Assembly: GCA_942486035.1 (NCBI GenBank)
Contig: CALNXK010000570.1
Location: 45,001 to 109,000, forward strand
Length of the DNA stretch: 64,000 bases
Direction: 5' to 3'
Origin: Porites lobata
Lineage: Eukaryota; Cnidaria; Anthozoa; Scleractinia; Poritidae
Position 1 is the first letter of the stretch. Each line of letters begins with the position of its first letter. The position numbers and the translations under genes are program-made. Positions 23,201-38,200 of the stretch are shown piece by piece. The notes beneath the pieces are model-generated. The model was not told where the DNA came from. It made no database searches and was given only the letters and a program-made list of their open reading frames with translations.

Positions 23201-26200
23201 GCAAGCAATAGTTCTTAAAATCAAGTAATTTGATAAGGTCAGTTGGTTACCATATATGACTCAAAATTCTATTCAAATTTTTTTTAGCACTTTGCCAGAC
23301 AAATGGCTACCCTTGAACTGAGAATCTCTTTACAGTGGCCAATTAACATCATCAACTCTGTTGTTAAACACCTACTGCAGCCGTAGCAGTGGGTATTCAT
23401 AACCGTTTCTCAAGTCTTTCTTAACAAGCTGTTTGCTTTACAGTCAATCGATAAGTTTATAGCTTCTAACTGGATGATAACATGTTTTGCAGACTTTCTT
23501 TCAAAGCGGTAAACACCCCAGGTGTACACTTTCTATTTTAAAATATGCAATTTTGGTTTCTGTACAGGACGTGTGTACTCCATCATCACCACCACCATCA
23601 TCGTCATCATCTGATGCTGAACAAGGTCATTCAGAACGTTTAATATTGAAAGTTACTCTCCTGGCGAACGAATGGGGGTCGTCTAGGGGTGGTTTGTCAA
23701 CAATAAACAGAACTCTTGCCATACATTTGGCAAAAGACCCACACGTAGAAGTGACCATTCTTGTACCTGAATTTGAGTGTGGCGAAGAGCATAAGAGAGC
23801 TGCCAAAAGTCACAACATTTCCATCCGGGAAGCAGGGCGCCTTCCTGCCTACAGTGATCCTCTTGACTGGTTGATCGTTCCCCCAGAAGACCTTGACATT
23901 CAGGTTGTGATCGGCCATGGAGCAAAGCTTGGTAGACAAGCGCAGATTATAAGAAAGTCTCATTGCTGTAAGTGGGTGCAGGTTGTTCACACTGAGCCTG
24001 AAGAGCTAGCAATGCATAAGAACTATCCAAGCGCCATTGCCAAGGGAGAAGGGAAGAACAGAGCTGAAGTTGAACTTTGTCAAATTGCAGATCTCGTTGT
24101 AGCCGTTGGACCCAAGTTGAAACACGCGATCTCGTCACAGCTGCGTTCATCTCGTCGAGAAATCTTTCAATTAGTACCAGGTTCCTTTACAGAGTTTTCA
24201 GATGTTGAGCATTCTGAACAAGAGAATGTAAATTTCAAAGTGTTAACCTTCGGTCGCGGTGATTTTGAAGACTTTAGTCTTAAAGGATACGACATTGCCG
24301 CTCAATCCATAGTGGAATTGCAGGACAGTTCTTATAGTCTTGTTTTCGTTGGTGCACCCGATGGAAGGCAGGATGAAGTCGCAGAAATCTTACTCCAGAG
24401 TGGCATTTCAAAGAACCAGCTGATTGTGAGATCATTTGTGAAAGACAAACAAAGATTGAGAGAATTGTTTTGTGAAGCCGATCTGGCCATCATGCCATCA
24501 AGAACAGAGGGGTTTGGTTTGACAGCATTGGAGGCCATGTCAGCTGGTCTTCCCATTCTAGTTAGTGGAAACTCTGGATTTGGAAAAGCACTGCGTGGTC
24601 TTCCAATGGGTGAATCATTTGTGATCGACTCTGATGACCCCAAGGAATGGGCAAAGGCAATTGCAACCATCCGTCAAAAATCGAGGACACGGCGGCTTGA
24701 GGAAATCCAAAGACTGCGAAGAAGTTATGATGAAAGATTCTGTTGGGAGAGACAGTGCCAGGCCCTTGTCGCCAGAATGTGGAGGATGGTCTATGGTAAG
24801 AAGTTAACTTAGCCTAAAGGAGAGTAGTGATGATAGTAACTATTATTCATTCAAAATATTTTTCGTTTTTGATTGGCTAAAGGTGCATGCTTAATTCATC
24901 ATAAACAGCTACTGTTGACCAAATTTGTCATTTTGAACAAATGACGTCAAAAGTGCAGCCAAAGTTGCAGATTACTGAACCGTTAACCGAGAATACCTGG
25001 GGACGAGGTTGAGTTGTTTTGGTGGTGAGAAAATGGCTGACACAGTTGGCGAAACATTGTCAAAATCATAGCAAGAAGAGAAAGAAGACAACTCGACGGA
25101 CAACATCCGCTATTTGGAGTATATTTACAGAGCAAAACAGACTTTTATCTCCTCAATTTCTCGATAAAGATGCACTATCGATATAAACTTAACATCTACC
25201 GAGGGAAGGAAGTTTCAGCTTGTTTTTAGACTTGGAATTATTTTCGGAGGGTGTTATCCACCTCGGCCTTCGTCCTCAGTGGATAACACCCTCTTCGATC
25301 TACAGAATTCTTCATATCCTGCGAAAGCCGAATTCAATAATTGCTAATTATTACTTCAAACACGGTGAAAATGTCAGTTGCGTATCTCATATCAGGATTA
25401 GCCTTTGTTTTGCCTTTATGATTCATCCCTGTATTTTATTTGGTTCAGCAAGAGCAAGTGCGTAAGCAAATTTAATAGTATTATGTTTGGCGGTGCATGT
25501 GAACAGCTGCAGAAAGATTGCCAACGTTAACCTTTTAAACCTCAATAACAGCATTCATATTCTCCACACTGTTATCCATACATATCTTGTGTTACTGATA
25601 AGGAGAATTTGTTTAACAATAACGATATTTTCACGGGTTGCTTGTTTTCTCTTTTAAAGAAAAAGAATGACAACCGTCCAGCTAAAACTTTGGCTTATGA
25701 TATATCACACAAAATGAATGGAGGGCTTCTCAGATTGGAATGGTTTATTTTTTTCTGTAATTCAATGTTTTTTTTTTCTTAAATTTTACAGGTGTTGAAA
25801 AGACCCAAGCAGATACCGTTCCACAGAATGACTTTGAAAACGATGCGGCAAAAGGATCGATAACTGGTGATGTGGTTCTTTGATTTCTCAAATAAACCAG
25901 AGCCAAAATTTATTTTTGCAGTAGAGTGGGGTTATTTTGTTCTCTTGAAACCAGGACAAATTTATATTTTCGGCTGTTTTTACCTAAAGACCAGTTCATC
26001 ATGTCCTATTAAACTGACGTTTCCCTCTGCCGTTTACAGGCGAATTAATTTTCCTTGCACTTCAACAAATCCTCCTGGAAGCACGCACAGAGTCCAGCAA
26101 AACTGAGCTGTCGCAGGCTTTAAAGAGGACTGCGTTGGAGAAAGGTTTTGCGATATCTGACAATCAAGGACAGGGAAACTGCATGTTTTTTGCACTTTCG

Positions 26201-29200
26201 GAGCAGCTTGAACGCATCAAAGGAATTCAAATGTCCCATGATGAGTTACGCCGAACTATTGTTCAACATCTTCGGGAAAACCCCAGTCTGGTAAGTACCT
26301 TTGGTTATTGTTTTTTCTACGGTGGATTTATTTGCAATATATGCGAAAGCCGTCGCATTTTGCCGCTCAAATCTTTTTATTGTTTTTAAGCTTAAAAGCA
26401 ATAAGGTCTTGTTCTAACGTATCCGAAATACGTGTCCACACGTAGCGTATTTGAATTTTTTGCGCCTGTTCACATAAATACGCTGAAATGATTGACATAC
26501 GATGACATCCCTTACAGAGCAAACTCATTGATACTAGCATATAATGTATGACATCATTGTATTAGAAAACCTCTGTTTTCTTCCGTCCACACGTAAACGA
26601 GAATTCGGCGTTTTCAAAAGTCCACTCTGCGGACCGCTTTCTGGGGACCTGTTTTTTTGGTGCCCGAAAAGGCCGTTTTCGTGTGGACGGAAGGCTAAAA
26701 ATACCCTGATACGTTTGGACGGGGCCTTAAATTCTTGCAGCCAAATGCTACGGCTTTACGGGTATGATGCAAATGAATCCACCCTTTATGAGAAAAACAT
26801 CAGCTCTGCACGAGCATCACGCTTATTTGTATTTTGTTTCGTCTTCCGCTGCACGACGTGAAACTTCGTAATGCGACGTTTTCTGGAGGACCTCGAAAGC
26901 ATGGCGACGAAAAATTGTTATTGGATCCGGATGCTGTCCTTAGAATTCAAATCCAGGAAATTTCTTCTACTTTTTTTAATTTGAAAAACGTTACATAAGC
27001 GCCATAAAGGTTTAAAATAAAGCAAATTCATTTCCTTTAATCACGTTTTTGACTCGGAGGCGTAAATGAAAACAGATTTTAGGAAATCTGTTTCTGTCTC
27101 CTCGATCTTCTGACTCATGTCCTAATATTTTATAAGGACGTTATTTTGCTAAGTATGAAATGTTCATCAAAAGCCGCTTTGTTCGAACAGCATATGTCTA
27201 CTTAGTGAAGTGAAGCGAAGTGAATACTTTATTTGAAGAGGGTAAGACTTGACAAGTATCGTATGAACGGATAAACTTGAGATCCTCAATACTTGTTATA
27301 TTTGTAGGGTCATTTCTGACCCAACATACTGGTTTACAAGTCAAAATTTCCAAACTTTTATTTTTTCACAGTAAACACCTCTTCCCCTCTCTCTTACACG
27401 TGTAACGGACACCTCTCTAGAACCTCCTAAAGTACTTTCCTAAAAGTGTTGGTCCCTGCCGTTCTTAATTGTATTTCTTGGAGAGAAAGAGAGTAAGGAG
27501 AGTAGTATGGGATGCAAACGTTAGACCTCGTTTTTGAAGTGAACTCTCATTAGTATGAAGTGGAGCAAATAAATGTCAATGGCATCTTATCTCATGAATA
27601 AAATGCGGTAGAATCTCTTCAACATAACGTCATGAGTTATACGAGGGATGTTCTTATTTGGTTAGTATGTTATCATAGTCTATTTTATTGTCCATTGCAA
27701 ACAACCTTTTGGCCTGGTTCCGGTTCACTGCTAAAGTGGACATATCTGCTCTAGTGTCGATACCAGCGAGGTCCGCCTTAGAGAGAGCTGACAGCGCAGC
27801 TGCCTGAATATATACCTCCTACAAAAACACTCTACCTCTTTCTCCATTAACTAGATTATTTTCTTTTTTTCTTACAGCTGGATGGGACAGAACTGTTTCA
27901 TTTTGTTGATGGATATTCATCTTGGGATGCCTACCTCACAAGCATGTTGGCAAATGGTACATGGGGTGATCACGTGATTCTACACGGCGCGGCAAACTGT
28001 TTTCAAACGTGCATCCACGTGATCAGCAGTCTTCCGCATCGCCATGACGTAATGATCTGCCCAGAGTTTGATGTTACTGGTAGCAACCGGCTTGTGCTGG
28101 GTCACCTGCACGAGCTTCACTATGTTAGCCTTATTCCACAGAAAGGAGGTAAAGATGACTGATTATACTGCGATTCAAGAGTTGATAACTCGCGATATCA
28201 AATTGAAGACACTTAAGTTGAACAACTGCTGAACCTTTATTGTGGCAACTTATTCGCAAAGATGCTGGCAAGAAACAAGATGTCTATTATTCATATGTAC
28301 AGTTTTATAATTCGTCAATGTTATGATAACGGTACAAATAGCCATATAAATAGACTAAGTATTCATAACAAAACATTTTTGGTTTCAAAAAATTAATACA
28401 GCCCCTTCAATTAGTTAGATAAATTACTATAGTGTTCTTAATAAAACTTGGTTTTTAGATTGTTACTGCGTTAGCGGCGTGTTTAAACACTTAGTCTTAC
28501 CGTCTGCAAGTAGGCGAGTCAGAGTTTTTTTCTAACAGTTTCATTAGTATTTAGGTGTTCAGAACAGCTTCTGTTTCAGATATCACTTGCCTGAAGTCTC
28601 TGAAATAATCCAGTGTCAGTTTCATTCATGAGAAAAATTTTTTCTTAAAAGATCGCCCGTACCTCAAGATGTTCCTACCCACAGAGCATCATGAGTCAAC
28701 ACATTTCCAATCGAATTTGTTGGTAAGAATCGTTCCTGTCTCAGGTGCTCTTTATCAATCTGTGAATATTTTCAGCCGTTAGAGTAATTCTTTTTTTTGG
28801 AATTTTAGTTAATGGAATCAATGCTTAAGGGTATTGTGTGTGTAAATACAACAGCCTCCCATCCCGCCCCGTCGCGGGGGAAAACCAATTCCCTATTATA
28901 CAATGTAAGTATTTTTATATTAGACGTAATTTACTGGCGTATTTTTCTTACCATCCTAAGTATATATATACCGTAAAAATCCGAAAATTAGCCCCTCCAT
29001 GTATAAGCCCCTCCACATATAAGCCCCCCAAACTCGTAACGCAAAAAAGCCCTCTGTTAAATCGCCCCTCCAAATATAAGCCCCCGGGGGGGCTTGTACT
29101 TGGAAATTGCCCTTAAATACAAGGTAAAACAAAGCAAAAACGGTATATTTCCTTCCAACTATAAAGCTAGCCCAATCGATTTTGAAACGCAAATTTCCCT

Positions 29201-32200
29201 CCATAGATAAGCCCCTCCGAATATAAACCCCTCCAAAAACAAGCCCCTCAAAAAGGGCCTTTGAAAAATATGAGCCCCGGGGCTTATTTTCGAAATTTTA
29301 CGGTATTTTGTAGGCCACTGCTTCTATTTAGGTACATCAAGTAATAAAGGTTGTAGTAAAAGTAGTTAGGTTTAAGGGTCACGTCCCTCTACCTAGTAAG
29401 TGAGAATTTTTTTAAATTATCTAGTAAAGGTGTCGCGTAGTTTATCAATTTATACATTAAATAAGTGTCAAAATAAGTCTAGTAAATCCGTCAATTAGCC
29501 ATTCATAAGTTCGGGTCAGTGTTAAAGAGGAGAGTGATTCCACTCAAATAAGGACGCTATTTTCCTTCAAGGCAAGAATCACGTATCTAACATCCATTGT
29601 TACAGAAAATGAGCTCTAATTGATTAAAACTGGCTAACCCTCTCAATATATTGTTTTTTCTTGGCCTAGTTAAGAATGCGCGTAGAGGCTGGCTTAATCT
29701 TAAAACGCATGAAACGAGCCAGATATAATGGATTTTTTTTTACATTTACTATTATTTCAGTCACTTTCTGAATGGAGGTATTCCTAAAAACTTAGCTTCA
29801 AGTTTGATCATTTTCCTTAAGAATCACGAATCACAAAGTAAGGAGATCGCGCGTTTAGACCGAAGCTCAGTAATATCTGAGCTGCTTTTACGCCTCCCGC
29901 GCTATCTTTGCTTGAATCAGTGCGACTTCAGACACCGCAAGTCTATTTCCTATACAATTGTTCTAAGATTTCACTTTGTGCGAGCAATGACTTTTGTCTG
30001 ATGTATTGTGTACTTTCTTTAAATTCATAGCACGCGAAGTGCGGCCTTGAGAAAATTTCAGTTTTTCAATACACCCAGAGAAGCATATGCACCACCTCCT
30101 AGAAACGCGCGCGATGCTTGGACCTTTTCAAGGACACGTCATGTTGTTTTATCATGAAGTGGGTACCGGCAGTTTCCTGTGTCAGGCGTTTGGTTAGAAG
30201 AGATAGCTCGCTGAAGAGATCGCAGTGGGAAGAAGGGAAGAGACAAAGGATGCTTACCATTTACACAAACCACCCGGGTGGAAATATTGTGCATAAACAT
30301 AAAACTATAAAATTTGACTTGGTGGGAGAATGACGCGTTACAAAGAACAAGAGCAGAAAAATTGCATTGCCTCTAATCACAGCCCATATTTTGAGAAGCT
30401 TCCCAAACGGATCAATGGCGAGAATCATTTAATTCAGGGGCGGATCCAGGATTTTTTTTAGGAGGGGGTGCACTCGTCTCTTGCTCTACTTCAACACCAA
30501 TAAACCACATAGTTTTTTTTTTTTCGCACCCCCTGCACCCTCCCCCTAGATCCGCCCCTGTAATTTTCCAACCAAAATTTCTGGTTTTCCCATGTAAATA
30601 CCCCTAATCTCGGGCAGCTCTCACTTTCTAAACACCAGGGAGCCACCACAAGAAGATTTTAAACCTGCTTTTAAAAAAACATAAGATTTTTTCAGATTTT
30701 TTTTATAAGATTTTTTTAAAAAAGTGATAATTGTTTGATCCGTCGACTCTCAAAATTAATTGCAACTCAATTGTCAGCAAACGTACTGCTTGCATGTAAT
30801 CAATTTTCATTTTTGGATGAACAGGTGTATCTTCCGATATAAATCAATGGTCGTAGATTAATCGTTCCCGGACGTCCCCGCGATAAACAGGTGCTGAGCG
30901 TGCATTGTGCCCAGAACTTTCTAAGTTATGATTTAGTAGCTTTCAAATTAGCACTATGGCTAACTTGGAGACAAAATTTCATGAACTCAAAGCTATTTAA
31001 CTCGTCCAGGCGCATAACGTGGCAAAGAGATGAGCAATGGCTCTTCGACACCCCAGGCTAGGACGGTTACTAGTTTCTTCCGCCCCAAGCTCCTCGCACT
31101 CCCCTCTCCCATCCTGGCTTGTGTGCCCGCCTGACCAACAAAGCTAAGCGTTACTTGCTATTGACATGGGTTTAAATCTGAAAACCATATTACAATTCGC
31201 TAGCTTCCGATAAGCTCGGGCGTTTTCGGCTCACATTTTTCTCTGCACTAGGAAAAAAGACCTGTTTTACACAATCTACGGATTTTTTTTAACTAGAGCC
31301 GGCTGATGTTTATCTTTTTCTCGTGTCTTGTGATTGCTTTTGTGAAGTTTCAGCTTTGACTGTTTTCTTGTTGACTGTTCTTTTGTTCTGAGCTGATTTT
31401 CCTGGGTCTTGCCCAATTCTCTCTCCTTGGCATTTAGGCTGAAATTCGTAATGATGACATTAAGTAAAAAACAACATAAAGTAATAAGGCACACCTTTAC
31501 TCGACACCCCTTTTAAAGTAGCCTCCCTTTCAGTTCTTCTTTTGGCTTGTCACGCAGTCCTCCCCAATGTGGGGCAGTAACTTGTGACCAACCCTTAAAG
31601 AGGTCTGCGTGGGACACTTCTATTAACGAGACTTTCATTGGAAAAAATCTTGTCTTTCCCCCCTGAAAACCATGCACAAGTGCGGACCAAACTCTGCGGC
31701 TGTTACCCCCAAGCCGGTCAATTTTATAGGGAGGTCCCCGGGTTCATCTTCTTGATGGAGCACAGCAGTTTCCTTCGAAACAAACCAATTTACATAAAAG
31801 CTTACGAAGTATGATCTTGGGCTATTTAAAGGATTAAACAAAAACAATAAGAACTAATTCTACTCAAAAGATCTATTTGGAGACTAGTTACACAAGGTGA
31901 TTCAGGGATTGCGACATTTCTCTTCTAATGAATTGAAACGAGCCTGTCATTTAGTGAATTAAGCAAACACTTTTCTTTGTTCTCTTCCGCAAACTGTCCG
32001 GGTGTAATACCTTTCAAGTTTCACAAAGGGCGCAGCTTTCAGAAATTTGGGTGTCCTTATCCTCTCTTGACGAAGCCAATTTTTTAACCCCTTAAACCTT
32101 AGGATCAAAATTTGAATTCTCATTGGTTGCCCCTGTTGATTTCCTACAGAAGTAGGGGGAGAAGTTGATAAAATATAAAGCCACTGATTCATCTCGTGTG

Positions 32201-35200
32201 ATCATTTCCGTAAGTTCTCATGAACACTCTGTTTTACAAAGTAGTGATATTGCAAGGAGAAATTTGATGCTGATCACTCTTAGGGCTTAAAGGGTTAAAG
32301 TTTTGCCATGGTAGAAAGGAGAATTTGTCCTTTCTGTTTTTGTTTAGTGAGCCCCATTGAAATATACTCAGTACTGCATCCATAAACGTGATCTCCTTGA
32401 CGCTAAAAAGGCCAGTTCAATTCCATAATACCTGAAAACAAACTTGACAAACTGTTTTATCCGTCATTACACCATGAAAATCTCCTCTGCCGCATGCTTC
32501 ACAATACTTAGTTCCACAGAACCTGCACTTGAATATCTGTAAATTTGAATCGAAGTAATCAGATGGAAGCCAGTTTAAAGCGAATCTCGCTTAGATGAGT
32601 TGCTGTATACCACGTTTCTTGATTTCTTGTAAGAGTTTGCCTTTTAGGTACCTGCTTCAAAGCTTACCATTTACACAGGTTTGATCTGTGCGTCTATATA
32701 CTAACTTGTGGACTACTAACTTGTGCACGTAATAATCGGCCGGTCGTGACCATTCGAATGAAACCTTTTCATTTAAAATGCCTTCACATGCGCCACGCAT
32801 TTGGTTCTCAATAGTTCAAAGGCATAATAACCTGACATACCTTACTTTTTTCAGAGCAGCCCCAGCGACCCATGTTTGGAATCCACAAATTGTTTAAGGT
32901 AAAGAAAGTTCAGTTCACCCAAACTTGATTTGAAACATAAAATAGTTGCGCTTTTTTGACAATAAGAACAGCAAAAGTTTGCTTCTAAGCTGAGCTATCT
33001 GAGCTCCTACAGTCGTCTTCTACAGAAACATTATTTATATGTGCGCAACGTGTGGTATCAATATTTTAAACTAATTGACAGCTGGTTTACAATCCTGGGC
33101 TGTAATGCAAATTACAATACTCACAAAGACAGAAAAAAGGCCAACTTAACACTCCCGCTGACTTACATCATTGTAATGATTATATTGGTTTCTAGACCTT
33201 TCTACAGCTGATTGTACATTTCAAATTTAAAGCTATGTCAAGAGGACAGTTTGACAAATGGACGGGGGTCGCGGGTCGCGGGTCGCGTGTCGCGTGTTGT
33301 ACGTAGCGGTGGGAAAATTGGCGACTTCCAACCCACACCCGCAACAAACATCTGCGACCTGCGACCATCAGTCAAACTTTCGAGACTGATATTCTGATAT
33401 TGCTGTTTTAGGTCATTTCTGTGCTGTTCGTAATTTTAGTGGCTCCTCTAGCTATAGATCAGAGTCATTGTATCAACTTGCGTGTGAAGAAGATAACAAG
33501 AACATTTCACCATTACTTGAAAAAGTTGGCCGCGAACTTTTTCAAGTTTCAATTTATGTCCATCTTTGCAATCAGTTGCAACAGGCAGCAGGCGACAGGA
33601 GAAAGGCTAACGCCTCATTGTAGTCTTATTAAATAACAGGTAAAAGCCAGGGGCGTAGCTAACCTATAGACTTGTAGGCCCGAGCATACACATTTTCGCT
33701 TTGATCACTCTACCGCTTGTAATAAATTATACGTTGATGGGGTAAGCTAAAAAAAGTGTTGATGACGTCAGTGCATACTAATCATGCGTGCAATTTTCAG
33801 GATATGTGGAAATGAAAGTCAGCCAGGCCTACAGCTACTCAAAAGCTGGTTACGCCCCTGAAAACGTTTCCGACTCCATTTTACACGATCCTGCTACTAC
33901 ATCAGCAAGCCTTGGTACTATGATGTCTTGGTACTAACTGCATACTTAGCTGACCCCACGCCATCAATCTTCGGCTTCGAAGGGTAGGCGTTACTGATTC
34001 ATGGGATTTCAAATTGGCCGTAATATTATATAGTGATAACTCTGCCTCGTACCCAGACGTCTCTCTCCCTCGATGAAAATGTGCGCGCAAAGGAAGGCGG
34101 GAAGGAGACAAAGGGCGAGATGTACCCTTCCCATGGTAACCTGCGGTTCTCATCAGTCACTCGCGTTTGTCGCTCGCCATTATCACTTGTTATTCATAGT
34201 CATCATAACTTGCACAATTTATACCTTGTTGTTTCTGCTGTTTTTATTGTTGTCTTCAGATTATCCAGATGTGGAGCCCACTGTTGGAAGATTACGAATT
34301 GAAAGGTGACAAGTCTAAGCCATACAGTGTACACCTCTCCCTCGAAAATCACCGTCATGCCTAGTTCCTTCTCTACTTTCAAAATGCCGGCACGTGGAGT
34401 CCCTTCTAGACAGTAGCCATTAGCATGAGAGCGAGCGACCTCAGACTATGTAGATATTTTCCCTCAGGAGACATCTTTGCAAGAGACATTTTCCATGTCA
34501 TTGCGATCGTAATTAACAAAATTCCCCACTACAATTTGTTCGCCGCGCGCGTCTAATTCAGTTTTTTACAGAAATTTTTTTCTGGCCCACAACTGTATAT
34601 TTCAATAATTGCCTTAATGAAAACCATAAGAAATTCTATTATCTGATTGGCTATCACTAGCCCCGGATTCAGCATTAATCATACGAGTAGTTTAACAAAC
34701 TCGGACGACCGTGTATCAATTTTGCTATCTAATCAGCTGGCTGCATTTTGTTAACACATCACCTCGTTAAGCAAAATAATATTTCACCGCGGGTTTAACT
34801 TTTATATTTTTACGCAAGACAAGTACAGCATTTCAAAGATCTTTACTGCGTGTGATGCCTAAAACTTTTTAGAGCCAACAAAGCAAAGCTATCTTAATGT
34901 TATCATAAGAATGATGCGTTTTTCAATCAGTGTCACCGGCGACTACTGGAAAACGTCCGAGTTATGTATATATGCCACGGGAGTCGAACATATAACTTGG
35001 TTACTGGTCCAGATCCTCAACCACCGAGCTATGAGAGATTCGTAGGAGCGAAGGCCGTTAAATTATGTTCATACTCCATATGCACATCTTCCATATTGCG
35101 TCTTATCCACCCCAAAAATTTTGCATAAATTTTTAAGAGAAATTGAGGATCTACTGCTTATCAAAAAAAATGGCGGGGGATGGACAGGGAAAACAGGCTG

Positions 35201-38200
35201 TATTAAGAGCGTGTCTCCGTAAAAACCGACCAGTGATTTTGGATCAAAAAATTAATTGTCCTTATATTCTGAGATATTAAAGCCTTCACCTTAGTAGTTA
35301 GAAAAATACATTTCATTTGACCGAAAGTGGTAAATATATTTTTTTACGAATTTTTGAATTTCCGGACGATTAGCGCCGGCGTCATAGCCGTTCAAACTAC
35401 AAAAATCGCTAATATTGACCGCGCTCTAGAAAACGAACACCTCGCTCAAAAAGCCTGATTTTCTTTTCCGTATACGGATACACCACTGTAGATTTCCTAG
35501 CCATATCATAGTTCCGAATTATTTATTTATTTCAACGGTAATGATTTTTTCCCCAGCACGTGTTTTCGGCTTTCCATCAAAACACGAAAGTAGCTCAACT
35601 TTGAGGGTAATTTTAAAAAGTGTGGCACCTGTCTGAACTTCGCTATCTGTATGAATACAATCTAGGAATGATAGTAAAACACAAAAAGGAATAATATTTT
35701 TGTGCTCTCCACGTTTTCAGAAGAGACCGCCGTTTGAATTTCCAGAAATTTCGTAAACTTGATAATTAACGAACACTCGCCTTGTCGATCTGCTTGTCAA
35801 GGTCCAACTACATTTGATGGCGTGATAGATCTTATCCAAGTTCTTTCACATTTTAAGGTTATTTCTCAATCATCTGAAACTATATTGGCCGTTGATTCCA
35901 TGTCCTTGGTCCGTTTTAAGAAGTTATCTTGTTTATAAAATGGCAGCCATCTGCGAGCGTGACTGGGTTCGTGACACCGTCCTGAAAGGTCTTTTGCTAA
36001 AATTAGTTGGGTGCAATATTGTTTATTGAAATTATACTCTTCAAGACATCGCAGTGAAATTTCTAGGGCAATTAAAACACGTTCCTTTGCAAATACGACG
36101 CGATGAGTCGCTTACAAAGCGTGCTAACCCAGTCTTCTGACAAACTTGAAAAATGCGTGACTTTGTATTTCATCCCCAGTTCTCCTGCATTGGGATGACC
36201 TGATACGGTAATAATTAACAAATAGTAGCTCGTTCACTTGCTTTATTAACTTCTTAAGTTGTAATGTCCCTCTTGGTTTTTGTAGAGGATATTTTTGCTC
36301 CTGAAGTAGCCGCTTTAACTCTAAAAACATCGAATTTTTTTTAAAACCTGTCCTTCAACGGCATCTTTTATCTAGTTTGTATAAAAGTAATAGAGAGCGT
36401 CATCAGTTGCGAGCGTGACACGGTTGCTTCGTAACATTTTCTGTAAAGTTCGATGTAATTAACATTGAATCGCCATACTTCAATATATTTTCTTGTTCAG
36501 CTTAACATAAATGCACTGACAAAAATAACCATGGCCACGCTACTACAGTTTCCAGGTCCTTCCCAGGACCCCACGCTGCGCAGAAATTCATTGAACTGGA
36601 CCGTGGCATTCACATTCCGTGCTGTTCTCATATCCTTTTCAACCTGAACAGGGTCCGCCTTGCGGCCAGTTCGCTCACCAGTTTCAAACTTGGCTGTGAG
36701 ATATTCTTTAACCTCACGAGAAAACTGGATGGAACCTGCGTGGGCCTTGCTTAGTGCCCATTCCATCTGCAGGGTTTCTACGTCAGTTGATGATTCGGTA
36801 GCCTGCGTCGCAGACACTCTAAACCAAATGGTTTAGACGAGTACGTGGGCCGGCTGCAACGCAGGCTAATGATTCGGACGGTAACATAAATGGTGTAGAT
36901 TTTTTCACAGCTACATCCACTGATGTAAATTTTGTTGCCCAGTCCTTTCTGATCTTGTTTACTCAAGTTTGGGCTTATAGAAGATAATGTCACAGTTTTT
37001 CAATGACCATGAAATTCAGAATCCGGGTAGTTAGTTAATCAATTTTGGCCCCGAAAAAATTTGAAGGAAAAAAACTACGAATTTTTAAGAAAATGCTTTT
37101 TTCGTGAGAAGGCTCTTAAACGCTGACAAACATCAACAAATAGCGAAAACTATAATTTCTATATGTTTGCTTTGCTCGAAATCGCGCGCATTTACAAGGC
37201 CCTAAAGCTTTTTGCTGACTTGCGAGGACCCATCTGTTATAACGATGCCCAAAATAAAGGGATGAATCTCATAGTTTGTTAGATATAATCGTGTGAAGTT
37301 TGCTTATCATTTTCGCATAAATTGTGACCTAAATTTGGAAACCGCTGAATTTCTCGTATTGGGTCTTTGCGATTTTGGTGAAACTCTTTTCAGCGCAAGG
37401 CACTAATGCGCACTATGTGTAGCCGAGAAATTTTCGCGAAAAAATGCCGGCAACAGCAGATTTTCGACTCAGACCTCAAAGGGGCGTGGTATTATAACCA
37501 CGTGACATTTACTCCGATCGCCAAAAATTTTATGTTATATTTTAGATTGATCTATATGTTATCCGTTCTATGCGTTAGACTTACGATAAAAGTAAAGGTG
37601 GGGATACCAGAGAGCTTCAAAGTAGGATGGTACCCCCCAAAAAAAAACTGGGTCGTTGCTTCTTGACACAAGTAGTGCAAATTGCTGTGCATTAAAAAGT
37701 ATCACAATGATGAATTTAACTTTTAGTCAAAGTCGATTCGTAGTGTAAAACTTATTTTTAGAACCAACACTGATTCTGATCTATCGGATCGATAATTGAC
37801 AACTGGCAAAATAAACTCAAAACAGTTTTTAATCTCCCGGTTAGGTCTTGAGGTGTCGGAAAAATAGTTTTCAGGATATTGCATATAGCAGCGGTTAAAA
37901 AACTTTTCAAATACAAAATCCCCGATAGTCACAAAAAAAGGTTTTTAAAGAAGGGGAACATTGCCAAGTGTTTCGCATAATTTCGTGGGTCACGCGCATG
38001 TAGGCTACTTTACCGAAATTATCTCTTACTTTGAAAAATAGAACGCTATGAATCAACGTAAAAAATAGACAGTCCTGTAAAGACATTCTAAGCACCTCTT
38101 TACATCTCGCAAAAATCCAGGAATACTTGTGTATTTTTGAACATCTGTGTTGTAACAAATATACTTGTCCTAATTATACTAACGCGCTTGACCAAACAAT

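Noticed and set aside
32851..32897. Additional exon EQPQRPMFGIHKLFK
   Set aside because: It fits exon 9 in phase but not exon 10; kept out of the model without RNA evidence.
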